DNA from: Wurfbainia villosa
Lineage: Eukaryota; Streptophyta; Magnoliopsida; Zingiberales; Zingiberaceae
DNA: 64,000 bases
NCBI GenBank assembly: GCA_025175895.1
Contig: CM045987.1
Coordinates: 35,738,113 to 35,802,112 of the forward strand
Direction: 5' to 3'
Part shown: positions 21,301 through 33,500 of the stretch, piece after piece
Numbering within the stretch: the stretch's first letter is position 1
How the letters are laid out: each line of letters starts with the position of its first letter
Program-made: the position numbers and the translations under genes
Notes under the pieces: model-generated
The model's input: the letters and a program-made list of their open reading frames with translations, nothing else
Database searches by the model: none
Told to the model about the DNA's origin: nothing

Positions 21301-24300
21301 TATTTAACACTACGCCCAAGTTCTCATGGAGATGTAGCGGTGTTTGATGATACGTTACAGTCGGACCTTATAACGCGAACTCTTGCATATTTATTACTAC
21401 ACCCGAGTTCTGGAGATGTAGTGGTCCTTGCCGAGACGTTGCAGTCGAATCCTGTAACGCGTTCCTTCTGGGAACAACCTAGCATTAACATAATAGTCTG
21501 ATTGATCCATTCATTGAGCATTCGCCTTAGTTTAACGATGGCTGGCAACCTAATACAACCCTCCTCCTTTATCCAGGCTTGGGACCGGCCACAACAAGAT
21601 TAACTCGTGATGGACGGAGTCAACAGTAATAGCAAATTCAATAAATAATAAAAAGAACAGATATAACCTGATGAGGATGCCTAACAGTAAACTGGAAGAA
21701 GAATTGCACTACATACCAAAGAAGAAGAGATCTTCAGATATTTTCTAGCCATTTGCACCTCCTCTAACAGATCCTCCAACACATTGAGCTTCAGATTGAA
21801 AAGCGTGAATAGGTTGTGAGCTTTTGGACATTATTTATTACAAAAAATGCAATGAATCATAAATCTATTTGATCTTCAGTGTCAAACACTTGAAAAATTG
21901 GAAAATAAAAACAATTAAAGCAAATTAGCTAAAATAACTGAAGTTTATAATAACCACCAATATGTGTCAGATACTGCATACAATTCCCAAAAAAATATCA
22001 TTAGTTGTCTGCTCATCTCTACCACGGAGCTTCATAATTGACTGACTCAATATAACCTCAGATGCTGAAGGAAGCAGAAACAAGGGAGAAAATAGATCTC
22101 TGAAAATTAATCCACTAGATTAATTTCTTGATAAAAAATGTAAGGAATTTGGAACATATAAAAGCATATGGTATTATATTGAACAAACTAAAGATAAATT
22201 GTGTAACACTCTTAAGCAAGATCATGAGAGAATCTTATATTGCTCACTGTTTTTTGGACACTTAAGCAACTGTGGAAAAGGATAAAATATACCTCTTGCA
22301 AAGAAACCTTCTGAACAGTAGGTGAAAATGCAACTTTCGAGCCCTCATAAAAATTAGAAAGTAACTGCAGGATGAAAATGGGACTTAGTATTAGATGCTT
22401 CTGGCTTCTTCATAATAACAAATTGCAGAATGAGGAGCAGGAAAACAATAAATAGAGAGAAACATGTATGACATACATCAGACCAGTGCTTCTTTGTTGG
22501 CTGACAAAGGTTAAGCAGACATGTGTTCATAGGTTTTGAATGATGACCTTGATGAGTTGCAGGCTTTTTAGTCACTAATTCACTTGAGGACTCAGGACCC
22601 TTTTTGAATCTGCTAATTTTGTCAATGTGTGTTTCACTTGTGATAAGGTTCTGCTCAAGTCGTCTTTTCTTTCCAATTAAATCATTTTCCATCATAACTA
22701 CTTGTTCTTGAACAAAACAGTGATCTAGCTCATCCACCCCACATAAATTAGGAGACCTACTTGCTTTAACCTCAACAATTTGCTCACTTTGCAAAGCATG
22801 TGTTTTGGAGTCAAAGAGTCTTTGGGCCAAATTAATAGACATAAGTGGACTTGGCATCATGTCAGTTTCTGCCTCAGTTTGTGCTGGTTCAGTAACAATA
22901 TCTTGGCGTGTATGCCTAAACACTTCTGGTTCTACATTGTATGTCTGTCCTCCATTCTTTTCAACAGAAAGAATATTTTCTTCGAAGTTGTTTGGAATAT
23001 CAATCACATATTCCAATTTATCATGAAGATCAAGGGGCACATGAACCATAGGTGATTTTGGATTATTAAGATCTGGTGATTGCGTAATTTTTAACTTTGA
23101 CATGTGATTCTTAATAGCTGAAATCCTCTCACCATGTCGTGTGAGTTCAAAATTCAAAGAGCAAGGGGCTTGCTCTTTTGCTCTGCTACTAACTGACATA
23201 CTTTTCAAAGTAACAGAAGCATCAAGGAAAAGCTGTTGTCTCTTGGCGCGTAAAGAGGAGACAGATCCTGGAAAGGGAGCTTGGATGAATTTATGAGCAG
23301 TTTCGGGAGTAGAAATTCCAGCTTCATGTACCACATTTTTATTATGATCACCTTCTACAACAGATGTGGGAACCTCAGAGCGAGGTGTTTTAACTGAAGA
23401 ATATTTGCTTCCACTTAGCTGATCCAACTGCAAAGATGTCTTGGTTCGGGAGTCTATATCGAGAGGTGAAAAAAGGCCAGTTTTCTGAGCAGTGACGACT
23501 AGGTCAGATACTCTTGTTGCATAAGGATTGTCATGGTTGTCCTTTCCAATGGCCACAATTGCTCCCTAAAATGACGTAGAGAATCCATTAACAAAGAATT
23601 CAAGTTCAAACAATACTAAAAAGGATGCTATTGTATGCTAAATTTTTGAAATCGCTAAAATAATGGGATTGTTTCTAGATCAAGACTTACTGTGAAATGG
23701 TCAGGGGAAAAAAAAAAGACAGCATATGTGTGGCCCAAAAATGGTGCCTAGTACCAAACGAAGTTTTTTAGGGGAAGAAACTAATTGAATCAAAGAAATA
23801 GTATCATTAAGCAATTGGAGAAATTTGTTGCTCAAATATAGAGAGAATCTCAACCAAAACTAACTACAGTACTTAATCCAAAGTGAAGATTATGAAGAGT
23901 TACTAATAGTCTAAAAGGCTTAACACCAAAACTAGTCCAAGGATACCAGTAACCTTTTCATCTCTGATTTGTTAACTTAATGATGCAGTCACTTGTCTAT
24001 GACACAATGAAGCAAAAGAGAGAGAGAAAACTAGTCAGAAAACAGAAAGCAAACATAACCCTAAACAAGATGCTGCCAACTTTCCTTCAGAACAAAAACA
24101 ATAAATCAAACAAAGGAAACATTTTTTCATGTGCTTTGAGTATAAAGCTAAATAATGCAATAAGAAGATAATTACAATAAATCAGAAAGCCTTCCTCATC
24201 AGACTCAAAGTCTCTGAAGTTTCTTAGATCATAAAAAGGAAGAGCAACTTTAAAATCTAAAAATAATGCCTAGACTTTAGCCTAAGTAATTACAAATTAG

Positions 24301-27300
24301 CGCTCTAAATTAAAAGAAAACATAGCATCAAACAATTATTTGTCTCGTTCTAGCAAATCAGAAACTCAAAATACAAACTTTAGTACAATGCATTCAAGAA
24401 ATTTGTCAATTGCATACCTCAGCAGTTTTAATAATAGGTGTCTCCAACAGAAGACCTTTGTTTGGAGAATCTTCATAAATAATACATTTGCTAGAATCCT
24501 TTACAAAGCTTTCCGAGAGATGTGTGTCAAAAGGATATTCACCATTAGTGTTGATAACAGCTACTTTACTTGTATGCGTCTCATGTTTTCCCGATTGTTT
24601 TGCTTTGACAATCCCGTTGGAATGATAACCAGTGTTTGCAGCATCTGGAGAATTTGGCTGCATACTTCTGTCAACTTCATTTAGAAGCTTTTCTAAAGTT
24701 GGTGATAATTTTCCATAGTCATATTTTCTTGATTTTTCTTCAATCAAACTCATGGTACTCGAGTCATCAGCATTTCCACCTAAATCTGCAGGAGAAAGCT
24801 TCCTGCAAACAAACGACTTCTTAGGAATGATGATGCTGTCAGTACCGTCAGATACTGCAGCATTAGTGGGTGTCCTTGCACTTCCTACTGAGTTTGCAGT
24901 ACGATCATCAGCTGGAGCAATATTACGAAAATGCAAAGAAAATGCAGTTGAATCCAAGGTAATATCATGATTGTTGCCGTCTGACATTTCAGTCTCAGAT
25001 ACACTCACTGAACTAATAAAACTTGTTGATACGGGCCCAAAAAAGTTATCATCTGACAAGGTGAACACACAAAATCTCAGCAATGTGCTAAAGATTATTT
25101 ATACAAGTGAAACATAAGAACTACATAAATTAGCAACAAGTTGAGTAAATGTGGACAACTAAAATTAAATTAAGAAAGATGAGAGCATTCACAATAAATT
25201 GCCAAGGCTAAGATACAACAGCTAAAAGCTGAACAATTAAGGAACAAAAAAATGATATTATTCTAGAAACCATCAGGGATCTGGGCAGTGATTGCACCCC
25301 GCCTATTTTGACATATGCCAATTCCCTTTCCATATCCCTCACCTTCTACCCCTTCCCATTTGAAAATATAGTTATACATTCTTTCAGCATTAATAATGTG
25401 AAGTCCAGTATATTCACACTTACATGGAGAGTCCTAGATAAGCGGGGTCTGAGGCTCCAATTGTAACAGTGAGAGAAATCTAGCTATCCTATGCTGCAAC
25501 AACTTCACAAATTTCAAGTAATTCAATTAATTCTTTTGCTACCAAAAATGATTGTTATCATGGCAGCTTCTTCTTGTCATTATCATGAATGCTTAGTTTA
25601 AGATCATTCCTTCATTCATGGCCATGAGAAAATTGGATTAGTTTAATCAAAATTTCACACTTCCCATGTTTACCAACATCAAATTGGCACCAAGTATTAA
25701 AAATTTTCTCCATGTTGATCAACACAAATGAAACATTTTATTGCACTCTTCAACTATTATGCGTAGTAACTTGAGACAAACAAAACCTAACCAAGATGCT
25801 TCTTGTACTTCTCCTAAGATTTTCATGATGTCGTCAGTGAGCTTCCCCAACCTAAAGTGAGGCCTTCGTGACTCTTCCAAACATGGCAACATGATATGAG
25901 AACCGGTAAGGAGAAGCATCAGCTTCCACAATGCCACTGAAGCTTCCCTTGGTACATCAAAGGCTTCTGTGAATCTTCACAAGATCAAACAAAACGAAAA
26001 GGGAATCAAAGACTTCGCAATAATTTATGCTACTTCTACTAAAGGTGCATCTAAGATTGTGTGACTCTTACAAAGATGCAACTTTTCCACAACTATCCCT
26101 AGTTTCTGCAACATTAAAGCGAGCTAATGAGAGTTTAATTTTCTTCTCCACGAGCAACGTCAGCTACACCTAACTGCCCAAGCTTCCTTCAAAACTCAAT
26201 CCATTAGTTCTTGCTTTTGCTTAAGGTTTCAATGCTTCCCTAATAGTTTCCACTTATCCACCTCTCTTTTTCCCCTTCTCTTTTAGTGTTCAAAGCGGCT
26301 TGAATACTGGCACTCAACATGGGCGACACCAAAGTTTAAAATCTCGACCCGTATCGAGATTTCGATCTGCGACCGGTACGATACGGTTTTGTTACTGTAT
26401 CATCCGTGCCGATACTATTTCAATATTTTTTTCTATTTTTTAAACATTAATATTTAATTATTTGAATGTTTTTTAAATTTTAGTTAATTTTTAAAAAAGA
26501 ATTTAAGATTTAATTTTAAATAAATTATAAATTCGAATTTAGAATTTTAATTAAAATATCTTTTATTTTTTAAATTTTTATATTTTTTTAAATAAAAATA
26601 ATAAAAAATAAATTTATATAATCATATAAATTAATTAATAATTTATTTAATTAAATTTTACAGTTTAATTAATTTATATTTTATATATTTTTTTAATTAA
26701 TATTTTATTTAATTATAATTTATGTATTTATTGATTTTATAAAATTTCCCACTGCGATCGCGAGTGCGATGGCGCTACGGGAACGCGATTGCGTTTGCGA
26801 TTGCGCTGTTCGATCGGGAACGCAATCACATTCCCGCAGCACGATCAAGAACGCGATCACGATCACACTGCAGGATTGGGAACGCAATCACATTCCAACA
26901 GTGCGGTCGCGAATGCGATCGCCATCGATTGTTGCCACCGATCACGGCTTCGTCGCCGCCGCTATTGCTTCCTTTTGTCGCCATCTCATGTGCCTGTCGG
27001 TGCCGATTCCACATCGGAACAAAAAAATTCATCCGTTTCGTGCGGAACGGATCAATATTTAATACCTTGGGCAGCAAATCATAATCCAACCGAAGACCAA
27101 AACTTCAGCTTGGCTCCAGATTGGAAATCTTGATTAGCACCATATCAAATTCATACATTTTCTTCTTGCTTAAACTCGAACTTAATGACTGTTTGGGAAT
27201 ATTTCACATATTTTATCTTTTAAGAAAGCATAAAAGCACGTCCATTTATGGTTAGAAATCTCATATTGGAATCTGATATTGGTATAGATAATCTCTTCCG

Positions 27301-30300
27301 TGTTAATCATTACAAATGAATATCATATCTTGCCAACACTCAGCATGCCTTGTATGTTATGACACACGCCTATATAAATTCAAGTAATTTTTTGTTTCAT
27401 CTTGCCTTTCTAAATTTCCAATTCAATAGATTATCTAATTCTTATAAATAATCATACTAAATTGAAGAAAATTATAAGAGTATAACAAAAATCATCTTGG
27501 CATACATTGAAGTAAAAAATAAACAAATAAAATCATTTTTTTATCTAATTACTAATTGGCATATTCTTATTAGAAATAAAATATTCAAGTGAAATAGAAT
27601 TGAATAAGCAAAAACCATATAAACTCATCTCGGCATCCATTAGCAATTGTTAAAACATAGACTACAAATTTAATTTACTTGACTATCTGATTGTTATAAT
27701 ATTATTTTTAATGTAAATCAACTAAATGAATAAGTGTTAGAGGAATAAAGTATATCTCAATTTATTGTACCATGCTTAGATGTATGTCAAAGCGTGTTGA
27801 ACATCAACACAACACAATGTCGAAAATATATCATTTGCACTAGGATCAAAACTCTTATTAAACTTTTCCCTCATGGATGTCGTTGACTTTGCCTTTTTAT
27901 TCTTCTTTATCTCCATCATCGCTCCACCTATAGTTTGACACAGGCACCATGAATCGTTACTGTAGCACAATACCAAAATCATATTGTTCTAGTTGATATG
28001 GCTTGAGATTTCAAATCTCACTTCCTTCCTTATACTTCTTTCTCATTCCTTCTTTCCTAGTTTCCATATAATATCTTGCAATCTTGCTTATTTCGTTGCA
28101 TGATTTCTATGTCCAAAACCTAAATTTAGAGTAGGACATATCAGAAATTTTAAAAATGTAAAATTGTTGCTTTTTCATGGTTAAGTTCAGCATTCATGCT
28201 TATTTGCCTAGTAGTTTTCTTATTTTTGTTGTTTGATACCATCCTTCTTTGCTCACCGAGTATATGTTGAAAAGCCTTAAAAAATTATGTTAATATACAA
28301 GACAAGGGTTGTACATATAAAAGGTCAATAAGATAATATAGATAGAAGTAGAGAGGATTATGTAGGGATTAACTCTAATATTTTCCCAATTAAACGTGTT
28401 ATCAAAATGATAACACTACTGTTTCCATCCCTCTTCATCGACCATTCGTGTTTGGTTCTGGCTCATTCTTTTATTGAGCTCAAGGTTTTAAATGTTGAGC
28501 TGTACCGGACGAAATCAGCGAATAATTTCGTTCCGATGCGGGACCGATACCGGAACTACACTTGATTTCGATAAAACACGCGTGACCGACAGAAAGAGAA
28601 GGAATCAAGCGACAGAAGGACGAAGGACGAGCGATAGAAGGAATATGTCGATACGAGATTAAAGGAGATCAAAAACTTCGCGAAAGTATATAACGAAGGT
28701 AAGGGGCTTATCTAGAAGCAACGGCGAAGGCTCGACGAGGCAGAGGCGGTGACGAGCAACCGACGACGACGCAGAGCAGCAGCAACGAGGCTACAGGTAC
28801 GATTTGATCGGGTCAAGATCACGATGGGATCCCTATCGCGATCACCGCTCGGGATCGCGATCGCGATCACTGCAGTGATCGCGATCGATGGTGATCCCCG
28901 CTACAGGGATCGCAATCCCTGTAGCATCGCGATCGCGATCCCGAGCGCGTTAGGGAAAGCGGGCTCGCGATCCCCAATCCGCGATTGATTAAAATTTTAA
29001 TTTATATAATTAATTAATATAGAAATTATAACATAATTATAATTAAATAAATTATTAATTAAAATTTTATATAAAATATAAATTAATTATAATTATAATT
29101 ATAATATAATTATGATGTATCAATTATAATTTAAGTTATTGATATATCAATTTTCTTTAAAGAAAAGTATATTTATTTACTTTTATCCCTTTGATATTAA
29201 TTATTTCAAGAAAAAAAATCAAAATATACTTAACAATAAATATTTGAAATCAAATGAATAATGAACCTTTAAAATAATGAAATATTAATATTTAAAAAAT
29301 AGGAAAAAGTATCGAAACAGTATCGGCACGCACGATATGATACCGAAACTGTATCGTTCCGGTCACTACCTGAAACCTCGATACAGGTCGAAAATTTAAA
29401 CCTTGGTTGCGCTCATTATCACACAACTACCGTCATCTATGTCTGTCTTAGCATCTTTTCCCACATAACACAATGCCCTTAATCACAACCCTAGCGTGAA
29501 ACCTGTTGATCCTTCATCGCATCATCATCAAGAGGAATATGAAGCCAAATCATTTGTTACTCTTCTTTTGTATCTTCCATTGTTTTTCCAGAGCTTCATT
29601 TCAAGCAGTGGGCATCTAGTGCTTGAAGTTATCTCAAGCAAACCACTCATTATTGTTCCTTGCTTTATACGAGCAAAAGAATCAAATCTGCTGTTTGCAT
29701 ATCTGATTTCTTTGTTAGTGTTGCTGCTTCCTAGAATTTTCTATCGTCACAGTGCCATAACCAACTTATTGTCCTTTCAACCCTAGCCATTCAAAATTTT
29801 TATTGCTCTATGTTTATCACTATTGAGAAACTTAACGAGAATGACTGTCTTGAGTTGCAGTTGTCAAAATTTAGCTCATGATCCAAGGGAAATTGGAGCA
29901 TCTCATCATGCATGAAAATTACTTGACAAGGTGTGTGTACTCGAAGAAGAAGATATCCCTGAACTAATGCAAGTCCAAGAATCCGACTAAGATGCTAAGA
30001 ATGAGAAAAGGAACCAGAGAATGCACAAAACAACTTTTATATCCACTTGCGAACTTCCTATCTTTTAAAAAAATTTCACTGACACATATAGCCTTCTTGG
30101 TCAACCTTATATACCTACCACCACCTTATGTGATGCATTATCCAATAAGAAATGAAAATAAGATAGAAACGAAGAAATTGAGACATTAATGAAGAAAAAA
30201 ACAAGAAAGTTAAGAAATTGCTAGTAGGAAAGAAAGCTGTGAGATGTAAATGCGTCTATAAAGTGGATGGATCAATAGAGAAACTATATGGCAAGGTCGG

Positions 30301-30534
30301 TAGTCAAGGGCTATACTCAAACTAATGAGATTGAATATCCAGAAACTTTTGCTCCAACTTCAAAAATGAATCCTCCTATAATTCTACTGTCATTGGTAGC
30401 TAATTATAGTTGGGAGTTACAACAATTCTATCTATGTCAAGTATATTTTTTTTCATGGAAAACTAGAGGAAGAAATTTATATGGTCACACTAGGATATGA
30501 AAATAATTTAGATGATCATATTGTATATAAATTG

Positions 30535-30586
<52 letters not shown>

Positions 30587-33500
30587 TTAAGCAATCACCG
30601 AGAGTATGATTTGGTAGATTTGTTAGTCATAATTGTCATGGATATAGACAAAGTCAAGAGGACCACACATTGTTTATTAATTAGTGGTCTTCAGGGGGAG
30701 TCACAATGTTCTTAGTCTGTTGACGGTATAACAATGACAAGAAATAATGATAAACAGAATAACTTCTAAGTCAGTGTCGGCGAAAGAGTTTGAAATGAAA
30801 GTATTGGAAAGTTGAAATATTTTCTTGGGATTGAAGTGGCTCACTCTAAGCGACACATTTTTATCTCCTAACTTCAAAAAAAAAAATGCAAGATAGCATG
30901 CAAACCAGCAAATACTCTAACAGAACCAAATCTCATACTTGAAATGGCATAAGATGTTGCAGTAGATAAAGAAATGTATCAACATCTAACAAAAAAACTT
31001 TTTTATGACTCGACATAGTATGAGTAATTAGTGTGATTAGTAAATTCTTGCATAACCTAAGAGAAACTCATTTGCAAGCAGCTCACCAAATAGTATTGTA
31101 GTATTTCAAAGAAACACAAGGAAAGGGTATTCTTTTTAAAAGAGATGAAAATTTAATGATAGAAGCATATACAGACGTTAATTATACCAGGTTGATGGTT
31201 GACTTTCTTCATGGTGACTTTTTGATGTGAAGGACCAAAAAACATGTGGTAGTGCAGTCTAGTGCTCAGTAGATGATTCTGATGATTACCTTGAGCGGGA
31301 ATCTGATAGCCGTAAACATAGAAATGGCATATCCAAGTCTGCAACGTCTCTTAACACAACCAGAAGTGCAACAAATTTACTCAACAAGCACTGTAAAGGG
31401 GAAAATTCCAAGCAATGGCTCAAGGTGTGTGTGAACTACTTTTGTTAAAGATTGTCTTAAGAGACTTGAAGATCAAGTAGGGTGGCCCAATAAGATTTTA
31501 TCGTGTATGAACGACTTTTGTTAAAGATTATTTTAGGAAATTTGAAAATCAAGTGAGATGGCCCAATGAGACTTCATTGTGATAATAAGTCTGCCATTAA
31601 TAAAGCTCACAATCATGGAATAAACAAAACACATTAAATACATTAGGACTCTCGTTGCTCTTTGTGTTTATGTAACAAATGGTTTTGATGAGAATGGAAA
31701 AGGTATAAGTTAGTTTTGTGTGTATTTGACTTGTGTGCTTAGTTATGCAGTCTATCAGATATAAAGGATGTCATAGCTCAGTAACTCAAGGTCTCGAAGA
31801 AAGATGTTACATCCGAGGGACTATAGGACGAGGAGCATTGGAATATAGCAACCCGACAAGGTGAACTACGTAAAGGATGGCATAGGAAGGAGCTGAGTGT
31901 TCATTGCATCTGAGGGACCTGAGAAAACCTAAGGTTTGAATGAACTCCATGTGAGAAGTGAGTAAAGTGAACTATATGTATGGGACGAAGGGTAAACAGC
32001 AAACTTCAATAGACTCGAACTTAGAACTAGTCGAAATCAAGATGTCAGTCAACTTCAACATCAGTCGCCAATCGACTAAATTTTGGCAGAAGAGCATAGA
32101 ATCCTGGAGTCGATTGAAGAAGTCGACTGGTCACTAATAAGTCTACTAATTGTTCAAACCAATCGACTAATGCCAATTCAAATAGAATCAAAGATAGAAG
32201 TTCCAATAACACAGTTTGGATAAGATCTAGGGAGCAACTGATTGATGGGTGATACTCAAAATCAACTAATGGTCGCCCGATCAACAAACAACAAAATTAG
32301 ACATGAAGACTATAAAAAGGGCAAGGCTACAAAAGAATAAAATGCTGATATTTTATTCCTTAAAAGCCTTCATCGTTCCATTTATTCTTGCTTTTAATCC
32401 TTGTGTTTGTTGATTGTTGTAAGTGGTTTCTCCACCTCTGTTTAATTAAAGAGAAGAAAAATAGTAGACTCCATGTGCATAGACCATAAATGTAGCAACA
32501 TGGGGGTTATGAACTAAGTGGTTTGCATTTCTGATTCATGTTCTTTGTTTTATTCCGTTGTACATTACTAGAATACTAACATTGCAGAAAATGTTATTCA
32601 CCCCCCTCAGATAGTCGTCACTTGTCTAACAGAATACACTTCATCAAGAAGAAACTAAAAAGTGTTGATTTGTACTACGTATGTATCTACACATGGACAA
32701 CTTGCAGATATATTTACTAAAAGGTTAAGTAGCTCAGTGTTTCAAAGTATTGTATCGAAGCTAGGAATGATAGACATGTATTCATCAATTCAACAGAGTG
32801 TGGAAACACATAACTACGTATATCCCTAAAAATTAGGCTAAAAATGTTTCATAAACTAAGGGATCATAATTTCGTAAATTATTATTGTGATACTATAACT
32901 ACCATAAATTATGGAATATGATAGTGTAGCTAGTTTATAAAAAGGGTTTTGGTTTTTTTCAAAGTTTTTATTGGGATAATTAGGAATTTTATTAGAAAAG
33001 CTGGTTGTTTTACAAAGAATAAGTAATATTGGCAATCTATAAAAATGGTTAGAATCCAATATATTGAATAAATTTTGAGTTAATACAATTTTCAATTTCC
33101 AACACATGTTATTCTTTAATTTAATATAAAAAAACTTCCTTTATTGTTAGACAATCTTGGTTCCTACATTATGATTATAATGATAACCTCAGTTTCATGT
33201 TTAATAACAATTTCAAGTTAATTCAAACTAAAAGGCCTTATCTTGGATTGTAGTTATACTATGGTCATTCGACGATACTAAATTTGAACTAATAAAATGA
33301 AGATAAGTGTTGAGAAAGTGAAGCTTCAACTTGTGATTATATCAAGCTTGAAGGCTTGAATACTACTTCAAAGAACCTATTTTGAGTTTACTAGTATATC
33401 TTATGCATATGAATAAGATCAGCATTATTTAGCATGAGCCTAATTTTCTTAAGGAATTTTCTTATGTCATTTAAGATTTTAGCAAAGTATTTGGGTCAAA

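Larger units (their letters stand above)
18396..21621 (-). mobile_element. RTE-type LINE, copy 1, full length but mutated (in intron 6)
   Basis: About 3.23 kb. It ends in a (TTG)n tail (plus strand CAACAACAAC at 18397) and starts with a 5' UTR homologous to copy 2. On the minus strand, endonuclease C-terminus at 20426-20794 (TTQHRLVVLDI), a linker at 19876-20325, reverse transcriptase with LCMLFVDDIVW near 19165-19190 (catalytic DD kept), and the RTE-typical tail (PLKLKGKFYKTTIRSAMLYD at 18840-18900; LRETRLRWYEHVLRR, RGRGRLKKTWL at 18428-18697). The order and the single endonuclease-RT reading frame match RTE LINEs. Several stops and frameshifts. Same orientation as the host gene. No clear target duplication was found. 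Confidence 0.88.
29880..32830 (+). mobile_element. Degraded Ty1/copia pol remnant in intron 1
   Basis: Copia reverse transcriptase reads from about 30230 (VRCKCVYKVDGS, VKGYTQTNEIEYPETFAPTS, then WELQQF), followed after a microsatellite by LKQSPRVWFGRF and FLGIEVAHSKRHIF (near 30590-30860), RNase H fragments (HQIVL*YFKETQGKGILFKR near 31085-31140) and the C-terminal THGQLADIFTKR block at 32690-32720. It is interrupted by stops, frameshifts and the solo LTR at 31641-32631. Inferred to be an old copia copy of a lineage different from the two at the left edge. It runs antisense to the KNL1-like gene. No LTRs of its own were identified. Confidence 0.78.

Noticed and set aside
26764..27133. Overlapping long frames in the GCGATCGC core
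   Set aside because: Open in several frames on both strands because the CpG-rich repeats avoid stops; no domain.
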